Shown piece after piece: positions 17,873 to 26,081 of a DNA stretch of 64,000 nt. Made by a program: the position numbers and the translations under genes. Under the pieces are notes generated by a model that was not told the DNA's origin, did no database searches, and saw only the letters and a program-made list of their open reading frames with translations. Origin of the DNA: Flammeovirga sp. EKP202 (GTDB lineage: Bacteria; Bacteroidota; Bacteroidia; Cytophagales; Flammeovirgaceae); assembly GCF_014534745.1 (NCBI RefSeq), contig NZ_JACVVP010000032.1, positions 24,465-88,464 of the forward strand, given 5' to 3'. How positions within the stretch are numbered: the first letter of the stretch is position 1; each line of letters opens with the position of its first letter.

Positions 17873-18922
17873 ATGAAATGTATAAGCTTAATCTTCCTTA
17901 TAATGATGATTTCATTATCAGTGACAGCCCAAAAAAAAGTCTATTTTGATGAAGATTTAAATGAAGTGCCTACTACGTCAAGTGAAAAAAGATATTACAG
18001 TGAATATGATTTCTTGGAAGTAAATCAAGACGGTTTTTATCAGCATAACCTCTATGATCTTAAAGGAAACTTATTACAACGTTTTCTAACTGAAGGCTCC
18101 TCCATACGAAGTAAAAAGTTTGGTGACTTTACCTCTTATTTTCCTAATGGTCAAATCAAAATGGAAGGTCAATTTTCAACAGGTGAAAAAACAGGACTAT
18201 GGAAATTGTTTTACGAAAGTGGGAAAATCAAAGAAGAAGGTGAGTTTGAAAATAACCTTAAGATTGGAGTATGGAAAAGGTATTATGAAAATGGACAATT
18301 AGAATATACTTTCATTGAGCTTTACAGTATGGAAGGGCAATATATTGAAAGAATTTTTGAAAATGCCTGGGATAAAACAGGAAAACAAACACTTACTGAT
18401 CAGACAGGGTGGGTTAAGTTCTTTAATGAAGAAGAAAAATACTCTGAAGAAGGAAAACTCAAAATTGGGCAAAAGGAAGGTACTTGGATTGGTACTTATG
18501 AAAATGGTCAGAAATTCTACGAGGAAGAATATGAGGCTGATTCTTTAATAAGAGGGGTAAGCTGGGACAAAGACAATAAAAGCTATAAATACACAGATTT
18601 GAAAATAGAAGCCTACCCAGAAATGGGATACAAGAAATTTTACAAAAAGTTTTATAACCGTTTCCAATCTAAATATCTTACGAAAAACATATTCAATAAC
18701 AGTTACACGTATGCAGAAACCCTGTACGTGGCTTTTGATATTGGTTTGGATGGTACGATCAGTAATATTACAGTTTTGAATCCTCAACTTCCAAGTATCA
18801 ATAATGCTGCTGTAAATACATTACAAGAACTAGAAAATTGGGTTCCTCCTATCATAAGAGGACAAACAGTTGCTTCTACTCACATATTTCCTGTTGAACT
18901 TTACTCAAGCGATGAGTATTAA
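17873..18922 (+). CDS. MORN_2-repeat secreted protein with a TonB-C-like tail
   Basis: A 349-residue protein with a signal peptide (about 1-19, cut near TAQKK). Residues 75-220 carry MORN_2/YwqK-type repeats of the form G-x-x-x-x-Y-x-NGQ (YFPNGQIKMEGQF, YESGKIKEEGEF, YYENGQLEY, YENGQKFYEEEY). The C-terminal 100 residues (LYVAFDIGLDGTISNITVL, then VPPIIRGQTV) look like the TonB C-terminal domain. In Bacteroidota such proteins are periplasmic. The exact role is unknown, and the annotation antitoxin sometimes given to YwqK repeats should not be trusted here. A convergent terminator follows. Confidence 0.8.
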   Translation: MKCISLIFLIMMISLSVTAQKKVYFDEDLNEVPTTSSEKRYYSEYDFLEVNQDGFYQHNLYDLKGNLLQRFLTEGSSIRSKKFGDFTSYFPNGQIKMEGQFSTGEKTGLWKLFYESGKIKEEGEFENNLKIGVWKRYYENGQLEYTFIELYSMEGQYIERIFENAWDKTGKQTLTDQTGWVKFFNEEEKYSEEGKLKIGQKEGTWIGTYENGQKFYEEEYEADSLIRGVSWDKDNKSYKYTDLKIEAYPEMGYKKFYKKFYNRFQSKYLTKNIFNNSYTYAETLYVAFDIGLDGTISNITVLNPQLPSINNAAVNTLQELENWVPPIIRGQTVASTHIFPVELYSSDEY

Positions 18923-18959
18923 AAAAAACCAACTCTTATAATTAAAAGTTGGCTTTTTT
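18923..18959. terminator. Convergent terminator between the MORN gene and argH
   Basis: Stem CCAACT / AGTTGG with a bulge and A/T tracts on both sides, in the 47-bp gap between converging genes. Confidence 0.6.
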
Positions 18960-18969
18960 AGGAATTGAA

Positions 18970-20256
18970 CTAGAAGTAAGTAGCTTCCATTCTTTTCTTG
19001 ATAATATCGTTACCCAAGTTACCAATACTACCTTCATGACTGTGGTTAACTGTTCTCTCAGGATTATACTCTCCTTTTTCGATTCCTTCACCTACAATCA
19101 CATAAGCCTCTCTGAATGGAATGCCTTGAAGAACAAGTTTGTTTACTTCCTCTACAGAGAACAGGTAACCATAAATTGGAGCTTCTAACAAGCCTTTCGT
19201 TGGTTCCATTTTCTCAAACATCAACTTCGTCATTTCCAGGCAGTCATTCAACATCTCAATAGCTGGAAGTAAGATTTCCTTGATCTGCTGTAAATCTCTA
19301 TGGTAACCAACAGGAAGGTTGCTTAAAATAGACATGATTTGTGTAGGCAATGATGTAATTTGATTACACTTCGCTCTTGTCAATTCTAATACATCTGGAT
19401 TTTTCTTATGAGGCATGATGCTTGACCCTGTTGTAAATTCATTCGGGAATTTGATAAAACCAAAGTTACCACCTGCATACATACAGCCGTCCATTGACAA
19501 TTTAGCCACCGTAGCCGCAACAGATGCCATTGCATTAGCAACATGGTACTCTGTCTTACCTCTGCCCATTTGAGCATAAACTACATTAACAGCCATAGAC
19601 TGAAACTCCATCAGCTCTGTAGTTCTAGTTCTGTTAAGTGGGAAAGATGAACCATACCCTGCCGCTGAACCTAGTGGATTTCTATCCGTAATATCGAAAG
19701 CCGCTTTCAGCATCACCATATCATCTACTAATGATTCAGCATAAGCACCTAACCAAAGACCAAAAGAAGAAGGCATCGCTACTTGCATATGCGTATAACC
19801 TGGCATTAAGTAATCCTTAAACTCTTCTGACTTTTCAATTAATGTATCAAATAGTGCTTTTGTATTTTTAGATACCTCTTTTAAAGCATCTCTTAAGTAC
19901 AATTTAAGATCTAATAAAACTTGGTCATTTCTTGATCTACCCGAATGAAGTCTCTTACCTACATCTCCGTAACGTTGTGTCAACAACATTTCTACTTGAG
20001 AGTGAACATCTTCAACACCATCTTCAATTACAAAGTCACCTTTTTCAATCTCTTCATAGATTTCTTGAAGACCTTTCAATAAAATATCTCTATCTTCTTC
20101 AGTCAACAAACCAACTTCTGCCAACATTGTAGCATGAGCCATTGATCCTTTAACGTCATAGGGCGCCAATAAAATATCTAATTCTCTATCTTTTCCTACC
20201 GTAAATTTGTCTACTTTCTCATTTACAGTATATGTAGATTTTTGCCAAAGTTTCAT
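18970..20256 (-). CDS. argH: Argininosuccinate lyase
   Basis: A 428-residue member of the fumarase/aspartase superfamily. It splits argininosuccinate into arginine and fumarate, the last step of the pathway. The signature GSSIMPHKKNPDVLELTRAK near 275 carries the catalytic Ser loop, and HSGRSRNDQVLLDLKLYLR near 105 and TAEEVNKLV-like C-terminal segments are typical. It is slightly shorter than the usual 450-460 residues because of a short C-terminus. Last gene of the arginine cluster, 92 bp after argE with no terminator seen between them. Confidence 0.95.
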   Translation of the reverse strand: MKLWQKSTYTVNEKVDKFTVGKDRELDILLAPYDVKGSMAHATMLAEVGLLTEEDRDILLKGLQEIYEEIEKGDFVIEDGVEDVHSQVEMLLTQRYGDVGKRLHSGRSRNDQVLLDLKLYLRDALKEVSKNTKALFDTLIEKSEEFKDYLMPGYTHMQVAMPSSFGLWLGAYAESLVDDMVMLKAAFDITDRNPLGSAAGYGSSFPLNRTRTTELMEFQSMAVNVVYAQMGRGKTEYHVANAMASVAATVAKLSMDGCMYAGGNFGFIKFPNEFTTGSSIMPHKKNPDVLELTRAKCNQITSLPTQIMSILSNLPVGYHRDLQQIKEILLPAIEMLNDCLEMTKLMFEKMEPTKGLLEAPIYGYLFSVEEVNKLVLQGIPFREAYVIVGEGIEKGEYNPERTVNHSHEGSIGNLGNDIIKKRMEATYF

Positions 20257-20348
20257 TTTTTCTTTTTTTATTTTAATCAGGTAAACACATCGATTTACCC
20301 TACAAATATTCTTTTTAAAATCGCTGAAGCAATAGTAAAAGTTTGACC

Positions 20349-21431
20349 TTATGCCTCTTGCCCCATTATTATAAATGCACCTTCTAAAATGCGAATATAA
20401 TCATTAATTCCGTCTGCTATTTCATCCAATAAAATATACTCATTGGCGGTATGTGATCTCGCTGAATCTCCTGGTCCTAATTTCAAACTTGGAATTGGCA
20501 TCAAGGCTTGATCAGACAATGTTGGGGAACCATACGTCTCTTTTTGATACTGTAAGCCTGCTTTTACTACAGGATGATTTAATGGTGCACCTGAAGGATT
20601 TAATCTCGTAGAACGAGGTGTCACTTTACAGCTCACATGCTCTCGAATATGCTCCAGTGTTTCTACATTAGAATAAGCATCTGTAGTCCTCACATCTACC
20701 ACAAATTTACACTCTGATGGTACCACATTATGTTGTGTCCCTGCCTCAATGCAAGTCACTGACATTTTGATGGGGCCTAACGTTTTCGATTCTTTAGGAA
20801 AGTGATAATTTCTAAACCAATCAATATCTTTGATGGCCTTATAAATCGCATTCACTCCTTCATCCCTTGCGGCATGACCCGACTCTCCTTCTGCTACACA
20901 ATCCAATACCATCAATCCTTTTTCTGCTACTGCTAATTGCATTTGAGTAGGTTCTCCAACGATCGCAAAATCAATCTTTGGCAATTGATCCCATACATCT
21001 GCAATTCCTTCTCTCCCTGAAATTTCCTCTTCTGCAGAAGCACACATTACAAGGTTATAAGGCATATTCTCCTTTTCATAGAAATAAAGAAATGTAGCAA
21101 TTAAACTCACTAATGGTCCACCAGCGTCATTACTTCCTAATCCATATAATACCCCATCCTCAACTGTAGGTTTGAATGGATCACGAGTCCAGTCTTTGTT
21201 CGGTTTTACAGTATCTATATGTGAATTTAAAAGGATTGTTTCCTTAGATGGATCGAAGTGAACATTTTTAGCCCAAAGGTTATTTTTATATTGATGAATC
21301 TCAATGTTGTTTTCAATAAAAAAACGAGCTACGACTTCTGCTACATCATCCTCTTCTCTGCTCAAAGACTCCGTTGCTATCATTTGTTTTAGTAGCTCAA
21401 TGGCTTTCTCTACTAATTCTTGATGTTTCAT
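20349..21431 (-). CDS. argE: M20-family acyl-ornithine deacylase (ArgE-type)
   Basis: A 360-residue M20 metallopeptidase that would remove the acyl group to give ornithine. Metal-binding motifs: LLNSHIDTVKP (His and Asp), GSNDAGGP, and CASAEEEISG (the general base Glu and metal Glu), followed by GEPTQMQLAV and a C-terminal His in SDQALMP/ARSHTANE. The dimerisation domain lies in the middle (about 170-280). The context (argB upstream, argH downstream) assigns it to arginine synthesis. Whether it acts on N-acetyl- or N-succinyl-citrulline/ornithine cannot be read from the sequence, but the partner transcarbamylase here suggests succinyl. Compared with E. coli ArgE it is of the shorter Bacteroidota type. 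Confidence 0.9.
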   Translation of the reverse strand: MKHQELVEKAIELLKQMIATESLSREEDDVAEVVARFFIENNIEIHQYKNNLWAKNVHFDPSKETILLNSHIDTVKPNKDWTRDPFKPTVEDGVLYGLGSNDAGGPLVSLIATFLYFYEKENMPYNLVMCASAEEEISGREGIADVWDQLPKIDFAIVGEPTQMQLAVAEKGLMVLDCVAEGESGHAARDEGVNAIYKAIKDIDWFRNYHFPKESKTLGPIKMSVTCIEAGTQHNVVPSECKFVVDVRTTDAYSNVETLEHIREHVSCKVTPRSTRLNPSGAPLNHPVVKAGLQYQKETYGSPTLSDQALMPIPSLKLGPGDSARSHTANEYILLDEIADGINDYIRILEGAFIIMGQEA

Positions 21432-21580
21432 CTTTATTTATTTTTCAGCTAAAAACGTAAATATGGAATTCAGATTTCTTTCTTGTTTTATACAAAATCT
21501 GATTGCTTGTAATGTAAATTATGAAAACATCTTCACATATAAGCAGTTATACAATCAAAATCGGAAGTTTTAGTTCTTCT

Positions 21581-21642
21581 TTTTTTGACTACTCGCCGTT
21601 AGAATTTCATCACGTAGCTAAGCACCTTGACTAGTCAAAAAA
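21581..21642. repeat. Inverted repeat between argE and argB
   Basis: Arms of 11 bp, TTTTTTGACTA at 21581-21591 and TAGTCAAAAAA at 21632-21642, around 40 bases of higher GC than the surroundings. It lies in the 285-bp gap between argB and argE. It may be a terminator, an attenuator or a small mobile-element remnant. I cannot tell which. Confidence 0.5.
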
Positions 21643-21716
21643 ATAATAATCTAACTTTTCCCAATTTTAAATATTTAACTGCTTAAACAATCAGATTAAA
21701 AGTAATCTACATTAAA

Positions 21717-22496
21717 TTATTCTCCAATAATCTTAGTCCCTTTTGGAGTATTGGCTAGTAAACCTTCAACTTTCCCTAGCCATACTTCTTTTACAGAAGC
21801 TTCAATTGCATCAAAAGCATTTTTCAATTTAGGCAACATTCCATCAGCTACTACTCCTTCCGCTTTGAACTGCTCAAATTTCTGAGGATCTAATTCTTCT
21901 ACTAAAGAATTGTCATCATTGATGTCCAATAATACACCCGCTTTTTCAAAACAATATCTTAAAGAAACTTCATGCCCTGCCTGACCTAACGCTACAGCGA
22001 CTGCTTGTGCCATTGTATCTGCATTGGTATTCAATAATTGACCTTTTTTGTCGTGAGTTAAAGGTGCAATCACAGGTGTAATTCCTTCTTTTGCTAAATT
22101 GGCAATTGGACCGGCATTGGCTTTTCGAACATCACCCACAAAACCAAAGTCAATTTCCCATCCTGTTCTTTTATCCGCTTCAATGATATTCGCATCAGCA
22201 CCTGTCAATCCAATAGCATTCGTACCTTTTGCTTGAAGTTGAGCCACAATCCTCTTGTTGACTAAACCTCCATAAACCATCGTTACCACTTCCAATGTAT
22301 CAGCGTCTGTAATACGTCTTCCATCCACCATTTTAGGTTCAATGCCTAAACGTTGTGCCATAGCTGTCGCTAATTTACCACCACCATGCACTAATACTTT
22401 TGCACCTTCTAACTGAGAAAATTGTTCTAAAAAAGAGGATAATGCAGTCTCGTCATTGATTACATTTCCTCCTACTTTGATTACTGATATTTTCAT
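21717..22496 (-). CDS. argB: N-acylglutamate kinase (ArgB)
   Basis: A 259-residue amino-acid-kinase-family protein that phosphorylates N-acylglutamate. The start is taken at ATG 22496 (MKISVIKVGGNVI). The longer frame to 22586 only adds a translation of the palindromic repeat at 22515-22537. Motifs: KVGGNV phosphate loop, VHGGGKLATAMAQ near 45, the acyl-glutamate-binding VDGRRITDADTLEVV, and the TNADTMAQAVAVAL nucleotide site near 165. The Lys of the N-terminal KVGG is present. It lies 102 bp after argF' and upstream of argE. No N-terminal arginine-feedback helix of the long NAGK type is seen. Confidence 0.93.
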   Translation of the reverse strand: MKISVIKVGGNVINDETALSSFLEQFSQLEGAKVLVHGGGKLATAMAQRLGIEPKMVDGRRITDADTLEVVTMVYGGLVNKRIVAQLQAKGTNAIGLTGADANIIEADKRTGWEIDFGFVGDVRKANAGPIANLAKEGITPVIAPLTHDKKGQLLNTNADTMAQAVAVALGQAGHEVSLRYCFEKAGVLLDINDDNSLVEELDPQKFEQFKAEGVVADGMLPKLKNAFDAIEASVKEVWLGKVEGLLANTPKGTKIIGE

Positions 22497-22514
22497 TTTT
22501 GTATTTTCAAAACA

Positions 22515-22537
22515 GGGACATAGCATTGCTACGTCCC
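22515..22537. repeat. Short palindromic intergenic repeat, copy 2
   Basis: GGGACATAGCA and TGCTACGTCCC arms with one mismatch, between argF' and argB. Same design as 14575-14595. Confidence 0.55.
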
Positions 22538-22598
22538 TTGTTATTATATATGTGGGATGTGAGACATTTATTATACTTTGTCTCAAAAGTAATATTGT

Positions 22599-23549
22599 TT
22601 ATTCTGTTTCTAGTATAGCTTTTAAAACTGCTGCTGCTGCAAAAGTTCTGTTATTCGCTTCTTCAATGATCAGAGAGTTATCACTATCCAACACACCATC
22701 TGAAGCAACAACGTTTCTTCTTATTGGAAGACAGTGCATAAACTTACCATTCTTGGTCAAAGCCATTTTCTCTTCCGTCACTTGCCAAGAATTGTCTTTA
22801 CAAACTACCTTACCGTATTCTGTAGTTGAAGACCAGTTTTTAGCATAAACAAAATCAGCATCTTTTAATGCTTCATCTTGATCCGTTGTAAAGGTAGCAT
22901 CACCTACAAATTCAGGATCTAATTCATATCCTTCAGGAGCAGTGATAACTAATTCAACATCATCAGCAGCATTCATCCACTCTGCAAAAGAGTTTGGAAC
23001 TGCTTGAGGTAATGCTCTTGGGTGAGGAGCCCAAGTCAATACCACTTTTTTCTTTGGTTTATCTGAATTCTCACGAATTGTTACTAAATCAGCTAAAGAT
23101 TGAAGTGGGTGTCTTGTTGCAGATTCTAAACTTACGATCGGCACATGAGCGTACTTCACAAAGTCTTTCATGATACTGTCTGCATAATCCTCTTCTTTAT
23201 CTTGAAGGTTTGGAAACGAACGAACTCCAATAATATCACAATACTGACTGATAACAGCTGCTGCATCTTTTAAATGCTCTGCCTTATCACTATCCATTAC
23301 AACACCATCTTCCGTTTCGATTTTCCAACCGTCTTTATCTATATTCATTACCATCACGTCCATTCCTAAGTGACGTGCGGCACGTTGAGTACTAAGTCTT
23401 GTTCTTAAACTAGGATTGAAAAAAAGTAATCCTAGCATTTTATTTTTTCCTACATCACCATAAGCTTCAGGATTGGCTTTAATTGACAATGCACTTTTTA
23501 CGATTTCATTTAAGTCCTGAACATCGTTTACTGATAAAAACTTTTCCAT
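22599..23549 (-). CDS. argF': N-acylornithine transcarbamylase, probably succinylornithine type
   Basis: A 316-residue transcarbamylase. The carbamoyl-phosphate loop SLRTRLSTQ (47-55), the TRHPLQSLADL segment (about 145-155) and HCLPIRRNVV near 268 are seen. WAPHPRALPQAVPNSFAEWM and ESATRHPL match the branch described as N-acetyl- or N-succinyl-ornithine transcarbamylases, not classical ornithine transcarbamylase. At the residue known to set acetyl versus succinyl preference (Glu92 in the Xanthomonas enzyme, Pro90 in the Bacteroides fragilis enzyme) this protein has Ala90 in DSDKAEHL. Published swaps of that Glu to Ala or Pro turned the acetyl enzyme toward succinylornithine, so a succinyl substrate is inferred. 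It carbamoylates acyl-ornithine before deacylation by ArgE. Confidence 0.92.
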   Translation of the reverse strand: MEKFLSVNDVQDLNEIVKSALSIKANPEAYGDVGKNKMLGLLFFNPSLRTRLSTQRAARHLGMDVMVMNIDKDGWKIETEDGVVMDSDKAEHLKDAAAVISQYCDIIGVRSFPNLQDKEEDYADSIMKDFVKYAHVPIVSLESATRHPLQSLADLVTIRENSDKPKKKVVLTWAPHPRALPQAVPNSFAEWMNAADDVELVITAPEGYELDPEFVGDATFTTDQDEALKDADFVYAKNWSSTTEYGKVVCKDNSWQVTEEKMALTKNGKFMHCLPIRRNVVASDGVLDSDNSLIIEEANNRTFAAAAVLKAILETE

Positions 23550-23735
23550 TTCTAATTCTATGTCTTTGATTGTTTATGTACTAAGCCCAAAATAGATATT
23601 GACTAATAATTATTTTTTGTGAGTACGACGCTGAAAAACGTATCAATAGTGATTCTATTTAAAGTTTTTTAAAGGAAGTAATCGCAAAACAATAAACAGA
23701 ATTAGTATTATATAATTTTGTCTTAGTACTTAAGT

Positions 23736-23760
23736 AAGGACATTGTAATACAACATCCTT
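23736..23760. repeat. Short palindromic intergenic repeat, copy 3
   Basis: AAGGACATTGTA / TACAACATCCTT arms with two mismatched positions, in the 220-bp gap between argD and argF'. Confidence 0.45.
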
Positions 23761-23769
23761 ACACATTAT

Positions 23770-24909
23770 TTATGCTATTTCTTTTGTTACATCATTAAAG
23801 GCATCTACAAATAATTGTGCTTGCTCTTTTGTCAATGTCAATGGAGGTAACAATCTGATTGTATTTTTATTCGATGATGCACCGGTGAAAATCTTATGCT
23901 TCATCAAAATTTCTTTTCTCAAAGGAGCTACAGCTTCATTCAGTTCAATACCCAACATCAGACCTTTTCCTCTGATTTCTTTAATGGCTGGGTTCTGCTT
24001 CAATTGCTCCACGATCCACTCTCCTACTTCAACTGATTTTTCAATCAAGTTCTCTCCTTCCAACACATCTAATACTGCAATACCTGCCGCACAAGCTAAG
24101 TGGTTTCCTCCGAAAGTTGTCCCCAACATTCCGAATGAAGCTTCAAATTTTGGAGCGATGAAAACACCACCGATTGGGAAACCATTACCCATACCTTTGG
24201 CCATTGTCACAACATCAGGAGTAACATTGTACCATTGGTGAGCAAAGAAACGACCGCTTCTACCATAACCCGACTGAATTTCATCTGCGATAAATACTGC
24301 ATCCTGATCATCACATAATGTTCTAATCGCTTGCATAAATTCTTCAGTTGGCTCATAGATACCGCCAATTCCTTGGATACCTTCTACGATTACCGCACAG
24401 ATTTCATTTTCCGCAAATGCTTGTTTCAAAGCATCCACATCATTGAAAGGTAAAATCAAAGTATCGTGCACTGCATTCACAGGAGCAACAATATTTTTAT
24501 TATCCGTTGTTGCTACCGACAATGAAGTTCTACCGTGAAAACCTTTTGTGAATGAAATAATTTTTGTCTTTTTATTATAGAAAGACGCCAATTTGAATGC
24601 ATTTTCATTCGCCTCAGCTCCAGAGTTACATAAGAAAAGGTTCCAATCGTGATAACATGAAGCTTCACCTAGCTTAGACGCCAATTCTTTCTGTAGTGGG
24701 TTCTGAATACTGTTCGAGTAAAAAACTAAGTTTTCTAATTGAGTACTTAGTTTTTCTTTATAATAAGGATGGGTATGACCAATAGAAATTACCGCATGAC
24801 CACCGTATAAATCTAAATATTTTTGTCCCTCTTTATCATAGATCCAAACATCTTCACCTTTAACAGGCTCAATGTCAAAAAGAGGATATACATCAAATAA
24901 ATTTGCCAT
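23770..24909 (-). CDS. argD: Acylornithine aminotransferase
   Basis: A 379-residue class III PLP aminotransferase that converts N-acylglutamate semialdehyde to N-acylornithine with glutamate as amino donor. Motifs: LDLYGGHAVISIGHTHP near the N-terminus, LCNSGAEANENAFKLA (about 90-105), the PLP-pyridine Asp in FIADEIQSGYGRSG (about 205-215), and the Schiff-base Lys in MAKGMGNGFPIGG (about 235). It is followed after 220 bp by argF' and preceded by argC at 30 bp, so argC-argD is a tight pair. The enzyme family often accepts both acetyl and succinyl substrates. Confidence 0.94.
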   Translation of the reverse strand: MANLFDVYPLFDIEPVKGEDVWIYDKEGQKYLDLYGGHAVISIGHTHPYYKEKLSTQLENLVFYSNSIQNPLQKELASKLGEASCYHDWNLFLCNSGAEANENAFKLASFYNKKTKIISFTKGFHGRTSLSVATTDNKNIVAPVNAVHDTLILPFNDVDALKQAFAENEICAVIVEGIQGIGGIYEPTEEFMQAIRTLCDDQDAVFIADEIQSGYGRSGRFFAHQWYNVTPDVVTMAKGMGNGFPIGGVFIAPKFEASFGMLGTTFGGNHLACAAGIAVLDVLEGENLIEKSVEVGEWIVEQLKQNPAIKEIRGKGLMLGIELNEAVAPLRKEILMKHKIFTGASSNKNTIRLLPPLTLTKEQAQLFVDAFNDVTKEIA

Positions 24910-24939
24910 TTTTCGAAACGTTGAATGTGAAAAGTGAGA

Positions 24940-25929
24940 TTAAAATGCCATCGGCTTAAGGTTCAAACCAAGCTTCTCGTCTAACCCGAAGATTAAGTTC
25001 ATGTTTTGAACAGCTTGTCCTACTGCACCTTTTAATAAGTTATCAATTGCTGAAGTGACTAATAATGTATCGTCATGCTTCTCGACACTGATAAATCCAC
25101 GGTTAGTATTGACTACTTGCTTCAAATCCAATGGACCATCAATGACATGAGTAAATGCCGCATCTGCATAGTAATCTTTGAATAACTTCACCGCCTCTTC
25201 TTGAGAAAGATCCGATTTCAAATAGCATGAAGCTAAAATTCCTCTTGTAAAGTTACCTCTATAAGGGATGAAATTGATTTTGTGATTAAATCCATCTTGT
25301 AATTGATTTAATGACTGACCAATTTCTAATAAGTGTTGATGATTAAATGCTTTGTAATGCGAAATATTACTTGTTCTCCAAGTAAAAGCAGTACTTGCCA
25401 TTAATTTCACACCTGCACCCGTAGAACCCGTAATAGCACTGATATGTACCTCATCATTCAGTTTTTGAGCTGAAGCCAATGGTAATAATGCTATTTGAAT
25501 AGCAGTCGCAAAACAACCTGGGTTTGCAATATTCTTTGCAGATTGGATCGCTTCTTTATTTAATTCAGGTAAACCATAGATAAACTCACGGTCACCTAAT
25601 TGCATTGATCTATTTTCAACGATTCCTTCTCCTAATCTAAAATCTTGACTTAAGTCGATGATAATAGTTTCAGGAGCAAATGTATTTTCTTCTAAAAACT
25701 TAACAGACTCACCGTGCCCTAAACATAAGAAAATCACTTCCGAATCTTTTACCTCACCAGTAAACTCTAATTCTGTTTCACCAAATAAATCTTTGTGTTG
25801 AGCATACAAAGGTTTTCCTACTTGACTACGGCTATGTACATAATCAATTTCTACTTCAGGATGATTAATTAATACTCTTAGTAATTCGCCGCCAGTCATT
25901 CCAGCTCCACCTATAATTCCAACTTTCAT
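24940..25929 (-). CDS. argC: N-acyl-gamma-glutamyl-phosphate reductase
   Basis: A 329-residue NADPH-dependent reductase that makes N-acylglutamate semialdehyde. The Rossmann start VGIIGGAGMTGGELLRVL (3-20) and the active-site Cys in ANPGCFATAIQIALLPL (about 137) are present, along with the SGTGAG-like SAITGSTGAGVK loop and HxxE-type HLLEIGQ segment. Usual length. First gene after the argG terminator, so the argC-argD(-argF'-argB-argE-argH) transcript probably begins in the 152-bp gap. No clear -7 box was seen there. Confidence 0.94.
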   Translation of the reverse strand: MKVGIIGGAGMTGGELLRVLINHPEVEIDYVHSRSQVGKPLYAQHKDLFGETELEFTGEVKDSEVIFLCLGHGESVKFLEENTFAPETIIIDLSQDFRLGEGIVENRSMQLGDREFIYGLPELNKEAIQSAKNIANPGCFATAIQIALLPLASAQKLNDEVHISAITGSTGAGVKLMASTAFTWRTSNISHYKAFNHQHLLEIGQSLNQLQDGFNHKINFIPYRGNFTRGILASCYLKSDLSQEEAVKLFKDYYADAAFTHVIDGPLDLKQVVNTNRGFISVEKHDDTLLVTSAIDNLLKGAVGQAVQNMNLIFGLDEKLGLNLKPMAF

Positions 25930-26013
25930 CTTCTTATGTTTTTAATATTTGTGAGTTTGTATTGTTTGTTTAATCTCTTTTCTTTGGTCCTATCAAACTA
26001 AATTGATTTAAAA

Positions 26014-26041
26014 AAGGATGCAGAATTATTTCCGCACCCTT
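26014..26041 (-). terminator. Terminator between argG and argC
   Basis: On the minus strand, a 12-bp stem with two G-U pairs (AAGGGTGCGGAA with TTCTGCATCCTT), a 4-nt loop and a T run. It splits the arginine cluster into acyltransferase-argG and argC-argD onward. Confidence 0.8.
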
Positions 26042-26081
26042 AGTTTTCTTTACCAATTCAAGTTATCAGGTTTAAAAAACT

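Noticed and set aside
22497..22586. Longer N-terminus for ArgB
   Set aside because: The extra 30 residues translate the palindromic repeat and intergenic DNA; MKISVIKVGG is the normal family start.
22456..22848. A 130-codon plus-strand open frame over argB/argF'
   Set aside because: It overlaps two well-supported enzymes on the other strand and its translation resembles no family; it is an antisense shadow.
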